DNA of 64,000 nucleotides, from contig OU452233.1 of the NCBI GenBank assembly GCA_911728455.2, forward strand, positions 16,686,087 through 16,750,086, read 5' to 3'. This document shows positions 41,572 to 53,279 of this stretch, piece by piece (position 1 is the first letter of the stretch; the number at the start of each line of letters is the position of its first letter). A program made the position numbers and the translations under genes. This DNA is from Marthasterias glacialis. Taxonomy: Eukaryota; Echinodermata; Asteroidea; Forcipulatida; Asteriidae. Below the pieces are notes generated by a model. It was given only the letters and a program-made list of their open reading frames with translations, did no database searches and was not told the DNA's origin.

Positions 41572-42636
41572 ATGGCCATGCTATTTTCGCATGTCTTGTT
41601 CTTATTGTTTGTTTATACAAATCTTGCTGTGTTTGCACTTGTCCCGGTTTCGTCGAAAATTTTTTGCTCTTATCCTAAAAATGTGGAGTTTCTGTCTGCC
41701 GAAAATAAAGCAGTTGCCTACCGGCAGACTGTGACACGATCTCATGTCCACTGTGTGAGTTATTGCCATGCTGATCCTCAGTGCCTATCAGTCAATTACC
41801 ACATTGACAATCACTTGTGTGATCAGAATAATGCTACCAGGGCTCGGTATCCTGACCACTTCATTACACACTATGGGAGTGTGTACTTTGCTGCTGATGT
41901 AGACACGCCTCGACTCTCTCTGCCTGATCCCAAACCCTCTACACTACCTGATACATCTACCCCATTTCAACCTTGTTACAGCAGCTGCAAGAAGCTACTT
42001 GAGGCAGGTAACAACGAGAGTGGTATCTTCACAGTATTTCCCGTTGGCTTCGATGATGGTCTCAGGGTGTACTGTGACATGGAGACTGATGGCGGGGGAT
42101 GGATCGTCATCCAGAGGCGTCAAGACGGTAGCGTGGACTTTTACCGCAACTGGGCTGACTATCGTGTCGGTTTTGGTGACTTGGATGGTGAGTTTTGGAT
42201 CGGGAACGACAACCTCCGCGCTCTGACTGAATCTGAAGGAATGTGGCAGCTGAGGATGGAGTTCGAAAACTGGTCTGATGAGAAAGCCTGGTCGGAATAT
42301 GAAGGTTTCCGTATTTCCGGAGAACATTTTCAGCTAAATGTAGATTCATACATCGAGACAAGCACTGCGGGTGACTCTATCCTACATGTGAAAAGTGAGC
42401 GGTACGTGCACAATGGAATGAAGTTCTCCACGAAAGACAACCAAAATGATAATGACGACGACGAAGAATGTGCTAAAAAATTCCACGGAGGTTGGTGGTA
42501 CAACGACTGCTTTTACTTTAATCTGAATGGTCGGTACTACGTCGGTGGGATAAAAGAGGTCGACGGCATTCGCTGGAATACATGGACCAATCAAGAGTCA
42601 CTGAAAACTAGTGAGATGAAAATTCGCTCTCCATAG
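41572..42636 (+). CDS. FReD gene B: secreted apple-like + fibrinogen-related protein
   Basis: Single exon, 354 aa. Signal peptide 1-28 (AMLFSHVLFLLFVY...VPVSS), then an apple-like domain with five Cys and the sequon NNAT, the Pro/Thr linker and a FReD. The head is related to A/E (VPVSSK) but diverged, and three residues (LQQ in A) are missing before VAYRQ. It gains a linker Cys (QPCYSSC) also found in D/F and lacks the C-tail Cys (KTSEMKIRSP), so the mature Cys count stays at ten. The calcium loop is very acidic (KDNQNDNDDDEEC) and the second half of the FReD is the most divergent in the array. Two Met codons (1 and 3) could start; the first is used here. Ligand unknown. Confidence 0.9.
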   Translation: MAMLFSHVLFLLFVYTNLAVFALVPVSSKIFCSYPKNVEFLSAENKAVAYRQTVTRSHVHCVSYCHADPQCLSVNYHIDNHLCDQNNATRARYPDHFITHYGSVYFAADVDTPRLSLPDPKPSTLPDTSTPFQPCYSSCKKLLEAGNNESGIFTVFPVGFDDGLRVYCDMETDGGGWIVIQRRQDGSVDFYRNWADYRVGFGDLDGEFWIGNDNLRALTESEGMWQLRMEFENWSDEKAWSEYEGFRISGEHFQLNVDSYIETSTAGDSILHVKSERYVHNGMKFSTKDNQNDNDDDEECAKKFHGGWWYNDCFYFNLNGRYYVGGIKEVDGIRWNTWTNQESLKTSEMKIRSP

Positions 42637-44984
42637 ATAAATTGATAATTGATATCATGCTAATCTCGAATTGCGAAGTTGTAAGGTTTTGTGTTGACAT
42701 TTTCAGCGATTGATTTTTTGTTTTAAAAAGTATGCGATTGGGAACTGGTGACACGTTTTGTTGTTGTTCAACAATACACAGATCTTTAAAAAGAACACCC
42801 TAAATTGTTCATTTGTCTTCCAATTTTTCTGATTTTTGCAAACTGAAAAGTTGTTAAAGACGAGCATTTTGAAAGCATGTGTCACCCGCATTTTGAAAGC
42901 ATGTGTCACCCGCTCGAAGTGTGTTGATAGTCTGTTTGTGGGATTGACCGAATTGTTTAGGCATCAGTTAAATAACTTGATATTGTTTACAGTTTTGGAA
43001 TAAGTATACGTTTAGTATTGGTTTTTGAGTTAACGTTTCAAGGTGACGTAGTTTATAGATTTGCTTTTTGACGAAATACAGTCTGTGAGATTTGCAAAGT
43101 ATTTAACCTCGACCTTGCTCACAAAATCAATTGCTCGGTGGCAATGATTTTAGGCTGCAAAGCGTTAGTTAAACACTTAGTATATAGTCAAGCATTATAT
43201 TCAATCTTTATTGTAATAACCATTGTATCATGAGTGCTAAATGATATTCAATTTTATATATATATATATCTTATAATATCTTTTATATCTTATAAAACAG
43301 AAAAATCCAAAGCAGATGTTTTGTACCATTTGAAAACACTCAACGATCTGCGATGCGTATTACTAAAGAAAAAAATGTCATGTACAATAATTGTACAATA
43401 ATTTTATTTGAAATTTGCTTATTCACCTTTGTTGTACTGTACATCAGGACAAATTACATGTGCAATAAATCAAAATGTTCAAATTGGAGGCTTTTGTACT
43501 ACTGAATTCATGTTTACAAGTGTTTTACTGACAAAGAACATGCCTGCCTATCGGTCTGCCTCATTGTATGTCTGTTTGTTTTCAAGTAAACTTTACATCT
43601 TCGATCACTGATTCCCCAGCATAAGACGACTACGTGATGTCAAAATAAAGAAAAGATTTTCCAGGCTTTGGGTAGTTTATTGAAACTCGTATATCCCTTA
43701 TTGAACAATTCAAGGTGTACTTTATGGTCGAGGTTGAAGGGGGTATTAGGTCGGTTAGATTTCCTTTTGAACCATGTCGGGTAATGATGGAATTAAAATC
43801 ATCTGTTTTACTCCCACACAACCGACAAAATCATTCTGAAGAAAACAAAACAAAACAACATCAAAACGAGTTTATATGTAGTGTAGACTTCCCGAGACAC
43901 AAAGCCTCACGTTGTGAACTTAGCGGTTTCCAACATTAGGCATATAGTGCGTAAAATTAATTGTAGACGTATGCTACAAAATCTTGATTAGAACAAGTGT
44001 TATATAGGATCAGATCCAAAAGAAAAATGTTTGGTAATAAAGACCTGGCGAAATAACAATTCTCGGTGTAACGCAGTGACACAAATTTACAACGATCTCT
44101 GTTTAATTTCTATAAAAAAAAAAAAAAAAAACACAATTTTGTAGCTTGATTTTCTTGTACGATGAAAACAAAGCTAGTGAGGCTGAGTTCTCACAATTTA
44201 AAATAAACAAATGAATTCAAAATATCAATGTATTTATCCAGTACCGACCACACTATTGCTTGTTTATTTGTTGGGGTGTACGTATTATATTTGTATGATT
44301 GTTTGGTTTGTATTTTCCCTCTTCAAAAATTCAATGTCATGAGCATGGTGTTATATTTAAGCGGCTATATGAGACGACTTCGCTGTCAATTACTTCAACT
44401 CCAATGAACCAATTATGACGCACTTTTCCTATAGTGGAACCATCACGTTTTCTTTTTATAAATATCGTGCCGATACTTCTGTTGTGTGTAGACGACTCAC
44501 GTCACCATTATTGATCTATTGATAGCACTCGTTCATCCAAGGTCTAATTGTTATCTTACACGTGAGTAGAACTAACCAATCAGCATTCACCACATGTATA
44601 GGGTGTGGTTTAATGACGACTGCTGCCGCGAGCCAGGCTCTCCTTGCGTGACGTAATTCACGATGCCCATTTACGAATTCCTAATTGGTCAAGGAAACAC
44701 AACATAATGACAACTTTTAATAAAAGCTGCTACGGACGTGGTAGTTTCAATGCACGAAAGCAATGCTTTTGTTTTTAATGCAAACTCTCGCCCGTATGTC
44801 TAAATTAAATTAGAACTAGTTGTCCATTATGTATACACTTTCAGTGAATATTATTCTGATATGGGCACCGTCTACTACAATTTGCAACCTTATGACGTCA
44901 TGCATGTAGGACCATTGGCTCATGTGTTATAGTTATTATAACACTTGTAACCAATGGTCTTTTCTCCCATTCAAGTTAGTCATA

Positions 44985-45113
44985 CACTAAAAAAACTAAC
45001 TTAGTCAAAACAGCGTTAACTAGTCATTTTAGACCACATTTTGACTAGAAATAGTCAAAAATGGTATAAAATTAATAATTAAGGCTGTTTTGACTAACTT
45101 TAGTTTTACAGTG
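44985..45113. repeat. Inverted-repeat element with CACT(A/G)TAAAA-type ends
   Basis: Left arm CACTAAAAAAACTAACTTAG, right arm TAACTTTAGTTTTACAGTG, with inner arms GTCAAAACAGC and GCTGTTTTGAC. About 129 bp, non-coding. It is a separate family from the element at 50301-50548. Confidence 0.7.
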
Positions 45114-45739
45114 AAGTCATCAAAACGATTCAAACAAAGAGTCTGGTTCCCCTTTGTTTGACCCCAATAAGTCATTATTATAGGCGGTGTATACAGGGAA
45201 CGAGACCAAAGATAGCGATGGCGAAAAGAGATTAATTTGCCCGAATGGAGATGCATTGACAAAATACAAAACGTGTTTGAAGTCGTCTTTGAAATTTGTT
45301 TGAAGGTCAGCATCTTATACAAACCGATTAAAACTTCTCTGGCGCTGACCAAGGTTAGTTGGCATCGCTTAATGACAGTTTAATTAAAACTGGCCCGTTG
45401 TAGTTTTTTTTCCTGGGTGGATAGGAAGAGATAGATCCTGCCCTTGAGGGATTCAGAGAGTGGTTCGTGTTTTCATTTTGATATCGAATCGATTCACTGT
45501 CTAGTAAATTGTAAAAAGCTGCAACGTAGGCCCTATAACCAAATTAAAGGAGATATCGCGTCCAGTTCCCTACAGTCAATACCATGTGCGGAATATTTGT
45601 ACATTTGACCCGCCTCATGCCTAAAAGGTCACAGCTGGCATGGTTTACAATTGCATGTTCCCGATGAAGGATTGAATCAAAGAGTACAACACTCCATGCT
45701 GATAACAGGAAAGGAGCCTTTTTTAATCTCCATATGAAT

Positions 45740-45850
45740 ATCTTCGGGCTGGTCTAGAAGTTAAGACATCTGTTTGAGATTGTTGAAGGTTGTTGGTTCG
45801 ACTCCTACTTGAGGTGCCCGTGGTTTTCCCGAAGGGCCAAGATTACACTG
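45740..45850 (+). mobile_element. tRNA-derived SINE fragment
   Basis: A-box-like GGCTGGTCTAGAAGTTAAG and B-box-like GTTGGTTCGACTCCTAC are followed by TTGAGGTGCCCGTGG. The same post-B-box word GAGGTGCCC(A/G)TGG occurs before D (51198) and F (62128). It is too divergent for a working tRNA. Confidence 0.55.
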
Positions 45851-46003
45851 GTTCCCTGTCTCAAACAATGGTGGTATTTAAAGAGGGAATGTTTGCGCTG
45901 AACTGATACAACACCTTTAAGACAAAAACGTGTAAGGGGAGTAGGGAGTGAACGTTAACTGTGGTTGTACGTTCCTCAATTGAGCAGATCAAACAACGCC
46001 ACT

Positions 46004-47071
46004 ATGGAGAAGGCAGAGTATTGTGTTTGCACCACCAAAATGTTAAATGTTGCTCTATTAGTTGTGTTCCTTCTCGCTGTATCTCAAATAGATGCTTTAA
46101 ACAATCATTGTTCTAATCATCTGGAAAGAGAATTTCTTTCTGCAGAAAATAAAGCATTGCAGAAAGTTTCCTACCGGCAGACTGTGACACGATCTCATGT
46201 CCACTGTGTGAGTTTTTGCCATGCTGATCCTCAGTGCCTATCAGTCAATTACCACATTGACAATCACTTGTGTAATCAGAATAATGCTACCAGGGCTCGG
46301 TATCCTGACCACTTCATTTCACACTATGGGAGTGTGTACTTTGATGCCGATGTAGACACGCCTCGACTCTCTCTGCCTGACCCCAAACCCTCTACACTAC
46401 CTGATACACCTACCCCATTTGAGCCTCATTACAGCAGTTGCAAGAAGCTACTTGAAGCCGGTCATATCGAGAGTGGTATCTTCACAATATTTCCCGTTGG
46501 CTTCAGTGATGGTCTTAGGGTATACTGTGACATGGAGACTGATGGCGGGGGATGGATCGTCATCCAGAGGCGTCAAGACGGTAGCGTGGACTTTTACCGC
46601 GACTGGGCTGACTATCGTGTCGGTTTTGGTGACTTGGATGGTGAGTTCTGGCTCGGGAACGACAACCTCCGCGCTCTGACAGAATCTAAAGGAATGTGGC
46701 ATCTTAGGTTTGACTTTGAAAACTGGCTTGATGAGAAAGCCTGGTCGGAATATGAAGGTTTCCGTATTTCCGGACGCAACTTTCAGCTTCATGTTGACTC
46801 GTACGGTAAGAGAAGCACCGCCGGGGACTCACTCACCCGTCATCATAATAACATTGAGTTTACCACAAAAGACAGACAAAATGACAATAGTGGTACAAAT
46901 TGTGCCGTGATGTATCATGGGGCGTGGTGGTATAACTCTTGCTTTGACACGGCTCTGAACGGTCGGTATTACGAAGGAGGCTCCGACACCGAACGCGACG
47001 GCATCAACTGGAATTCTTGGAACAATAAAAAGCCCGTCAAGAAATGTGAGATGAAAATTCGTCGTCTGTAG
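46004..47071 (+). CDS. FReD gene C: secreted apple-like + fibrinogen-related protein
   Basis: Single exon, 355 aa from the ATG at 46004, which has A at -3 and G at +4. The reading frame stays open upstream to 45965, but only through TTG codons. N terminus MEKAEYCVCTTK, then hydrophobic core MLNVALLVVFLLAVSQIDA, so cleavage is likely near residue 31. Met13 is an alternative start giving a cleaner signal peptide. Apple-like domain with Cys36 and four more, linker, and a FReD with GGGWIVIQRR and CAVMYHGAWWYNSC. The calcium loop is KDRQNDNSG. The tail is RRL type (KKCEMKIRRL). From about the middle of the FReD to the end and into the 3' untranslated region it is almost identical to gene E, whereas its head is like D/F. 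Confidence 0.92.
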   Translation: MEKAEYCVCTTKMLNVALLVVFLLAVSQIDALNNHCSNHLEREFLSAENKALQKVSYRQTVTRSHVHCVSFCHADPQCLSVNYHIDNHLCNQNNATRARYPDHFISHYGSVYFDADVDTPRLSLPDPKPSTLPDTPTPFEPHYSSCKKLLEAGHIESGIFTIFPVGFSDGLRVYCDMETDGGGWIVIQRRQDGSVDFYRDWADYRVGFGDLDGEFWLGNDNLRALTESKGMWHLRFDFENWLDEKAWSEYEGFRISGRNFQLHVDSYGKRSTAGDSLTRHHNNIEFTTKDRQNDNSGTNCAVMYHGAWWYNSCFDTALNGRYYEGGSDTERDGINWNSWNNKKPVKKCEMKIRRL

Positions 47072-47178
47072 AGCTGAAACTGAAGCCGCATTTCAAACGT
47101 TTTCGCTCTTACAGGTTGTTGGACGAATGCTAAAGGTTTTAGTTGTATTAAAAACTGCAGCTTTATATTCTCACACAT

Positions 47179-47184
47179 AATAAA
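47179..47184 (+). terminator. Poly(A) signal of gene C
   Basis: AATAAA 108 bp after the stop. The same signal, in the same context, follows gene E (58908-58913). Confidence 0.65.
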
Positions 47185-48445
47185 GTTTATGATTCGTCGA
47201 TACTTGAATTTGAATTACTTTTATTCTCTAGTGTTTATAGTGTTTACGGTGACTGATCAAAGTCCAGATATTTCCATATAGAGGCGTGGCTTACTCTGAT
47301 GTCAACTGAATCTTCACTTTGTGATGTGTTTTGGATTCAGTATTTCACCGAAACACACAAAAACGGAATATCTAAACGTATCTAACAGTATATACACATC
47401 TAAAGGTTTATTAAGTTTTGATTTAGAAGGGACTAAAAAAAGTGTTGATAAGAAAACAATAATGACAAAAATAAATAAACTTTTTTTTTTAAACAAAACC
47501 TTTTTTTTTCGGAAAATGGTTCCTCTAGAGGCGTGGCTTACTCTGATGTAAATCGAATTTTTACCATGTACTGTGTTATAAATTCAGTATTTTGCCGAAA
47601 AACACGCAAAAAAATACAAAAACAAATAAATAAATAAACGAAGAAGAAGAAAAAATAAACAAAATAAAACCTTAGTTTTATGGTAAATGATCATTTTTAA
47701 ACTGAAAACTTTCCATAACTTGCATCTTGAAATATGATTATTTAAACATACATTACGTTAGTAAGTTCAACTATCTCACGTTTTTTGTTTTGTTTTTTCT
47801 CATAATATGTCAATACAATAAGTATTTAGTTTTGTTGTCACTCCTTTCTTTCTTCCGCTCCTAAGAGTTCATTATGACATCGTGTTTAGCTTTTACTTCG
47901 AAGAACCAAAGCAATTGTGGTTTGCAAAGTTTTGTTTTTGGAATATTAAACAAATATAAATTCAAGTGTTTTGACGATCTCTGACCTTGCTCTGTAACGC
48001 AGTTGCACAGATCCTAATGTATTCACTCACTTTAATATTTTTGTTAGGATATATCATGTAGTGTTCAGATTAGTTGCAGACTTCCTGATTTATTCAATCA
48101 CTTTAATATGTTGTGTTTAGTGTTAAGATTAATACGTTCCAATAGAAGTATTTAAACAATCAAATTGATGTACACATAATGATTCGTACTCTAAAAATCT
48201 TTGTAACATCTGCTTTATATTAACCATTAATCACTTATATAATTTTTGTTAGCATGTAGTGTTAAGAATATTATTTTCCATAGAATTATTTAAAACATCA
48301 AATTGATACATACATAATGATTTGTATTGTAAAATCTTGGTTACATCTGCTTTACATTAACCATTCGAAAGTAATATCCAGCGTTATAACGATATAAATC
48401 TCCTCAGTCAGTGACAATAGAGTCTTGCACGAAAATATGCCACTA

Positions 48446-48541
48446 TAGGCAGCAAGGGTAAGAATCGAACCGAAGATCCTCCGCATCTACACGTTTCTAG
48501 GTGTCGTAACCACTTCACCAAATATGCCGTGAACATAAACG
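48446..48541 (-). mobile_element. tRNA-like SINE fragment, copy in C-D spacer
   Basis: On the minus strand an A-box-like TGGTGAAGTGGTTACGAC and a B-box-like GGTTCGATTCTTACCC occur at tRNA-like spacing. The same fragment recurs at 59486-59580, so it was already present before the C-D/E-F duplication. Confidence 0.55.
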
Positions 48542-49350
48542 ACAATCCATAGACATTTTTTTTCTTAAAAATTTAAAAGGAATTTCAAACATTGATGTTG
48601 ATAATATTATAGAGGAGACCTGTAGTTACGTAAAATATATCGTTTACTCAGACGCACCAGTTTAATGATTCAAACTTTTAAAAAGTGGCGTAGTTTATTG
48701 TTTTGCTTTTGACGAAAGTCTTTCCGATTTTCAAAGTATTTTGGTTCTTGACCTTGATTACAAAATCAATGGCACGATGGCAATGTTTTAGCTGCAAAGC
48801 GTAAAGTTAAACACAGAGTATGTAGTCAAGTATTTTAACAATCTTTATCAGAATAATCATTGTAATAAATGTTTAATTATAACCAATTAATACTAAAACA
48901 ATTATGATAATAATAACAAAGAAGTATAGAATGAAAACAAAATCAAAGTCAGACGTTTTACACCATTGTTAAACACTCTGAACGATTTCCAAGTCTTTTT
49001 CGATGCGTATTAATAAAGCTAAACGTGTCATTTACAATTTGAAATGTATATACTCCTGTGCATCTCAAGACAAAATACATTTTCAGATAATTAAAAAAAG
49101 TTCAAACTGGAAGTATGTGTAGCACTGATGTTATTTTTTACAGTTGTTACGGCCACAAAGAACCTGTCTGCCATTCGGTCTGTTTCATTGTGTGCCTGGT
49201 TGTTTTCATCATATTATCTTCGATCCACAAGCCATTCAGGATAGAAATGCTACATAATGTGATGAGATAAGGACTTATTATTAACTTATTTCTATGGTTG
49301 GTATAATTATTGAAACTCTCAAGAAAGAACAAATACATAAAAACTTATAA

Positions 49351-49512
49351 TAGACCTTATGCATTGACGCCATCTTAGAAGTAAATCGATGATGTAACAA
49401 TGGAAACGCAGAGATTTGTACGCACGGCGCACAGGATTGGCCAATGAACAACCTCATTTTGACCTCTAGACGAGGGCGCCCTACTCAAATGACGTCATGT
49501 ACATAAGGTCTA
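49351..49512. mobile_element. MITE with TAGACCTTATG ends, young insertion
   Basis: About 162 bp with ends TAGACCTTATGCATTGACG and its approximate reverse complement ATGACGTCATGTACATAAGG plus TCTA. It is missing from the otherwise matching place in the E-F spacer (near 60400-60430), so it inserted after the duplication. The target duplication is short and A/T-only (TAA or TA). Confidence 0.75.
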
Positions 49513-50300
49513 TAAATAAATAAAATAAATCTAGAATAAAAAAAAGAAAAAAATCCAGCTATATTATACTGGCGAGATTAAAAGTGCTTTGGTATTTTCG
49601 GATTGGCTTCTTATAAAGACCACTACAATTGGTTGGGATAGCATCTCTTCAAGCATAATTATTTATGAGAGGCGATTGGAACTTCTCTATTATGAAGACT
49701 AAGGTTATTTTAATTAAAATTGGATTGCTAAAGTTGCAGTAGGTTGATAAGGAGAGATTTATCCCGCGTCCTTGAGAGCTTTTTGGTACTCAAGTTTGAT
49801 ACCAATCGATTCAGTGTCAAACAATAGACGCAATCTGAGCCAGTAGTGGTCACGTGATGTAACAGTGGGTAAAAAAAAATCGAGAGACAGTGCGCTGTGT
49901 AAGGAGCTCCACCACGAGGGGTTCTTAAAACAACGAATACTTAATAGCTAAACGGCAACATATTCCTCGCGGACTAAATATTCAAAAAGGTTTGTTTTAT
50001 TTTTTTTAGCGTTTCAGTTCAATTTACGTTCTAGAATTAACATAAATATTTGTGACTTTGGTATTTGCAGTAACTCATCGGGAAAATTAATCCATCATTG
50101 ATATAGCAAAGCAAAGTCCTCCACAACCTGCAACACATGAGCATTGGCTTTAAGACCCGTGCTCTCTCTTCAAATGTTATACATTTCGCATTTACGAAAG
50201 CGGAGACTCGATTTGTTTTTATATTGCGGCGGCATCTACCACGTACCGTAATGTTCTTTCAGGTTTTATCCTACCAGAGCTTTAACACTTTAAGGCCAGT

Positions 50301-50548
50301 ACACTCTAACAACTCTTGGGTCAGTATTGACCCGGATTCCGGGTTTCAGGGAGCCTGACCCATTTGGGGGTCAGTATGACCCGGAATTCTTGTTAAAATG
50401 ACACATAAATTGGTTAAACTGAGGTATAAAACAAGCTACAATAAAATTTGTTAACCCTTTTCCTGGTCAACCTGACCTCGAAATGGGTCAGGCCCCCATG
50501 GACCCGGAGTCCAGCAGGTCAATTCTGACCCTGATGTTTTTAGAGTGT
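50301..50548. repeat. Palindromic element with ACACTCTAA ends, copy in Y block before D
   Basis: Left arm ACACTCTAACAACTC, right arm GTTTTTAGAGTGT. The inner arms share GGGTCAG/CTGACCC, GACCCGGA and CCTGACCC words, so the 248 bp can fold back. The F copy is at 61223-61470 with the same length. Confidence 0.75.
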
Positions 50549-51129
50549 AGCAACTCTACTTTCAGAGCAACATGCACATCGTGTCCGTACTTCTCCTAGA
50601 GGATAAAACAATCAGGATTTGGTACCACTATAAATATTTTGGCATAACCAAACCACCCTGAAAATATTTGGAAGTTAATAATTAGGACAACTTCCGATCG
50701 ATAGAGAATTTGAAATTGCGCTCCAAACAATGTCATATTTGATGTGCCTTAAATAACAAGACTGAAGCAGTCGGTCAGAAGAAGCTAGGCACGCTTTACC
50801 GTACGTGGCGTTGCTAATTGCTTGAATTGTTTACTTGTATTAAACGTATTGTGAGTCACGTGACTCTGGTCACTGATTGGGTCTATTGTGAGGAGGCTTC
50901 ACTGTAGGACCTTGGAAACATCGTTAAAGGAACAGTCTCTTCAGGTTCTCCACAAACTATTCCACGCATTGATATGCCTACAATTTGTCCTACTAGTTCT
51001 TTATCAGGTCAAAGGCGACACGTTTTATGAGTGCAAAGTATTCTTTATCCCCAATGAAGAATCGCATCGAAGGGTTAAGTACTCCATTCTGGTGGCAGGA
51101 CTGGGGCTTGTCTAGCATCTCGGTGATCC

Positions 51130-51260
51130 CTAGCGATCTCCATGGCAATAGTGGTTAATATATTTGCTCAGCATTGCGGAACGTTTGCGGTTCGAGTCCT
51201 ACCCGAGGTGCCCATGGTTTTGCCAAAGGGCCCGGATTGCACTGAGGATTCAGTTTTTTT
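51130..51260 (+). mobile_element. tRNA-derived SINE fragment before gene D
   Basis: B-box-like GCGGTTCGAGTCCTACC followed by GAGGTGCCCATGG. Duplicated at about 62055-62190 before F and related to 45740-45850 before C, so it is an old insertion in the ancestral upstream flank of MEK-head genes. Confidence 0.5.
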
Positions 51261-51424
51261 CTTTTACACTGGTATTCGATATTATGGAGAGATTTTTGCT
51301 CTGACTTGATACACCACCTTTAAGCATCAAACCGTTGGTTATTTATAGTAATTACAGGAAATTCACGTTACTCTGACTGTATATCATATATGTTCTTCGA
51401 TTGATCTGATCACACTACGCCTCC

Positions 51425-52513
51425 ATGGAGAAGGAAGAGTTTTGCGATTGCACTCCCAAAATGTTCAGTTTGAGTCTTTCTGTGTTATTCCTTCTCGCTG
51501 TAGTATCAAACACAGATGCTTTAAATATTTATTGTTCTTTTCATCTGGAAAGAGTATATCTATCTTCAGAAAATAAAGCATTGCAGCAAGTTTCCTACCG
51601 GCAGACTGTTACACGATCTCATGTCCACTGTGTGAGTTATTGCCATGCTGATCCTCAGTGCCTATCAGTCAATTACCACATTGACAGTCACTTGTGTGAC
51701 CAGAATAATGCTACCAGGGCTCGGTATCCTGACCACTTCATTACACAATGCGGGAGTGTGTACTTTGATGCCGATGTAGACACGCCTCGACTCTCTCTGC
51801 CTGATACCAAACCCTCTACACTACCTGATACACCTACCCCATTTCAGCCTTGTTACAGCAGTTGCAAGAAACTACTTGAGGCAGGTAACAACGAGAGTGG
51901 TATCTTCACATTATTTCCCGTTGGCTTCGATGATGGTCTCAGGGTGCACTGTGACATGGAGACTGATGGCGGGGGATGGATCGTCATCCAGAGGCGTCAA
52001 GACGGTAGCGTGGACTTTTACCGCAACTGGACTGACTACCGTGTCGGCTTTGGTGACTTGGATGGTGAGTTCTGGCTCGGGAACGACAACCTCCGCGCTC
52101 TGACAGAATCTGAAGGAATGTGGCAGCTGAGGATTGACTTCGAAAACTGGTCTGATGAAAAAGCCTGGTCGGAGTATGGAGGTTTCCGTATATCCGGAGA
52201 AAACTTTCAGCTGATTGTTGACTCCTTCAACGAGAACAGCACTGCAGGGGACTCTATACTACATCATAAAAAGGCGAGGTTTATACATAATGGAATGATG
52301 TTCTCCACGAAAGATAAACAAAATGACAATGACAATATCGGTTGTGCTGAAAAATACCATGGGGCTTGGTGGTACAACGACTGCTTCATGTCTAACCTGA
52401 ATGGTCGGTATTACGTAGGCGCGCAATCAATTAAAGACGGTCTTAATTGGGACGGTTGGAACCTTGACGTAACACTGAAGTCGTGCTCGATGAAAATTCG
52501 CCCAGACGACTAG
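51425..52513 (+). CDS. FReD gene D: secreted apple-like + fibrinogen-related protein
   Basis: Single exon, 362 aa. N terminus MEKEEFCDCTPK, hydrophobic core MFSLSLSVLFLLAVV, cleavage likely near NTDA; Met13 is an alternative start. The apple-like domain has six Cys because ITQCGSVYF replaces ITHYGSVYF. The linker gains another Cys (QPCYSSC), so the mature chain has twelve. The FReD has VHCDM (His instead of Tyr), GGGWIVIQRR, calcium loop KDKQNDND, GAWWYNDC, and tail KSCSMKIRPDD. It is the close paralogue of F. Head is MEK type, tail is RPDD type. Preceded by the Y block and followed by the minisatellite spacer, as after A. Confidence 0.92.
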   Translation: MEKEEFCDCTPKMFSLSLSVLFLLAVVSNTDALNIYCSFHLERVYLSSENKALQQVSYRQTVTRSHVHCVSYCHADPQCLSVNYHIDSHLCDQNNATRARYPDHFITQCGSVYFDADVDTPRLSLPDTKPSTLPDTPTPFQPCYSSCKKLLEAGNNESGIFTLFPVGFDDGLRVHCDMETDGGGWIVIQRRQDGSVDFYRNWTDYRVGFGDLDGEFWLGNDNLRALTESEGMWQLRIDFENWSDEKAWSEYGGFRISGENFQLIVDSFNENSTAGDSILHHKKARFIHNGMMFSTKDKQNDNDNIGCAEKYHGAWWYNDCFMSNLNGRYYVGAQSIKDGLNWDGWNLDVTLKSCSMKIRPDD

Positions 52514-53279
52514 CTGAAATGACTCACACATCTCTTGAAACTGACACTGATAACTTCATAATCCACTCGGTGCATGGAGCTTTAACTATCTCCATCAAGA
52601 TGCAACTATTGTGCGATTTGTAAGTAGAATACTCTGTAAGTCTAAACCAAAATACAAACAAGGCCCTGTTTGGGGGAGTGGATCACCTTATTAAAAGAAT
52701 GTTCCCCTGTTTAATAGCAACCATGAACTTTCGTCTAGACTTTGAAACTGACTCAAGTATCTTTTCCTTTTAGCAAAAAATCCTAATCGGTATTTTAGTG
52801 TTGAAAATACTTTGTTGTTCCTCCGGTGTGGATCACTTTCTCTGTCTTTGCATCGTCATTGACAGAATAGATTTGACACGTAAAATGATAACTATGTGTT
52901 AATCGAAGCAAGAGACATAACAGACCATAAATGTAGCACAAATCCTGTACCGAAATATTGCCTTAAACTCTTCACCTAAATAAATGTATAGGCTGGATCT
53001 AAATGTAGCCTGTGCTCCGTACAAGCCCGGACGTATTTGTAGCACGCACCTAAATGCAGCCTTAACTTTGTACATAAATATATATGCCGGATCGCAATTT
53101 TTTTTTCTGCAGTCCTGAATTGCCATCCTTGAAAAAAAATAATTAATAATATATATATGTATATATATTTTTTAAGAATTCCCTTTTTGGAATCGATTCA
53201 AAGAAAAAAAATTCCATTAAAAGTTAATACGACAGTGGCAATTTTAGACTGCAGAAAAATATAAAACTGCCGGATCTAA

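Larger units (their letters stand above)
42637..46003. other. X-Y spacer between genes B and C
   Basis: The part at about 42990-43600 is related to 48680-49215 after C and 59735-60270 after E (X block). The part at about 45380-45510 is related to the Y block before D and F. It also holds a TA microsatellite (43255-43270), an inverted-repeat element (44985-45113) and a tRNA-like SINE piece (45740-45850). The short open frames here are not supported as genes. Confidence 0.6.
47072..51424. other. X-Y spacer between genes C and D
   Basis: Poly(A) signal at 47179. A stretch of about 430 bp (47215-47650), with two copies of GAGGCGTGGCTTACTCTGATG, is absent from the matching place after E. X block at about 48680-49215, a tRNA-like SINE (48446-48541), a MITE (49351-49512) that is absent after E, then a Y block (49540-51424) nearly identical to 60450-62343. 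Within Y sits the palindromic element 50301-50548. Short open frames in Y (for example 50888-51115) are not supported as genes. Confidence 0.65.

Noticed and set aside
45965-46003. Upstream extension of gene C (and 62320-62343 for gene F)
   Set aside because: These extensions begin at TTG. The ATG at 46004 (and 62344) has good context and aligns with the start of D.
46448-46792. Antisense 114-codon frames over the FReD genes (also 58177-58521, 41995-42327)
   Set aside because: They mirror the conserved FReD coding strand and have no independent support.
50888-51115. Short ORF before D, repeated before F (61810-62055)
   Set aside because: Its conservation is explained by the recent duplication of the whole Y block. 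It has no domain, no signal peptide, and the ends differ by substitutions that shift the stop.
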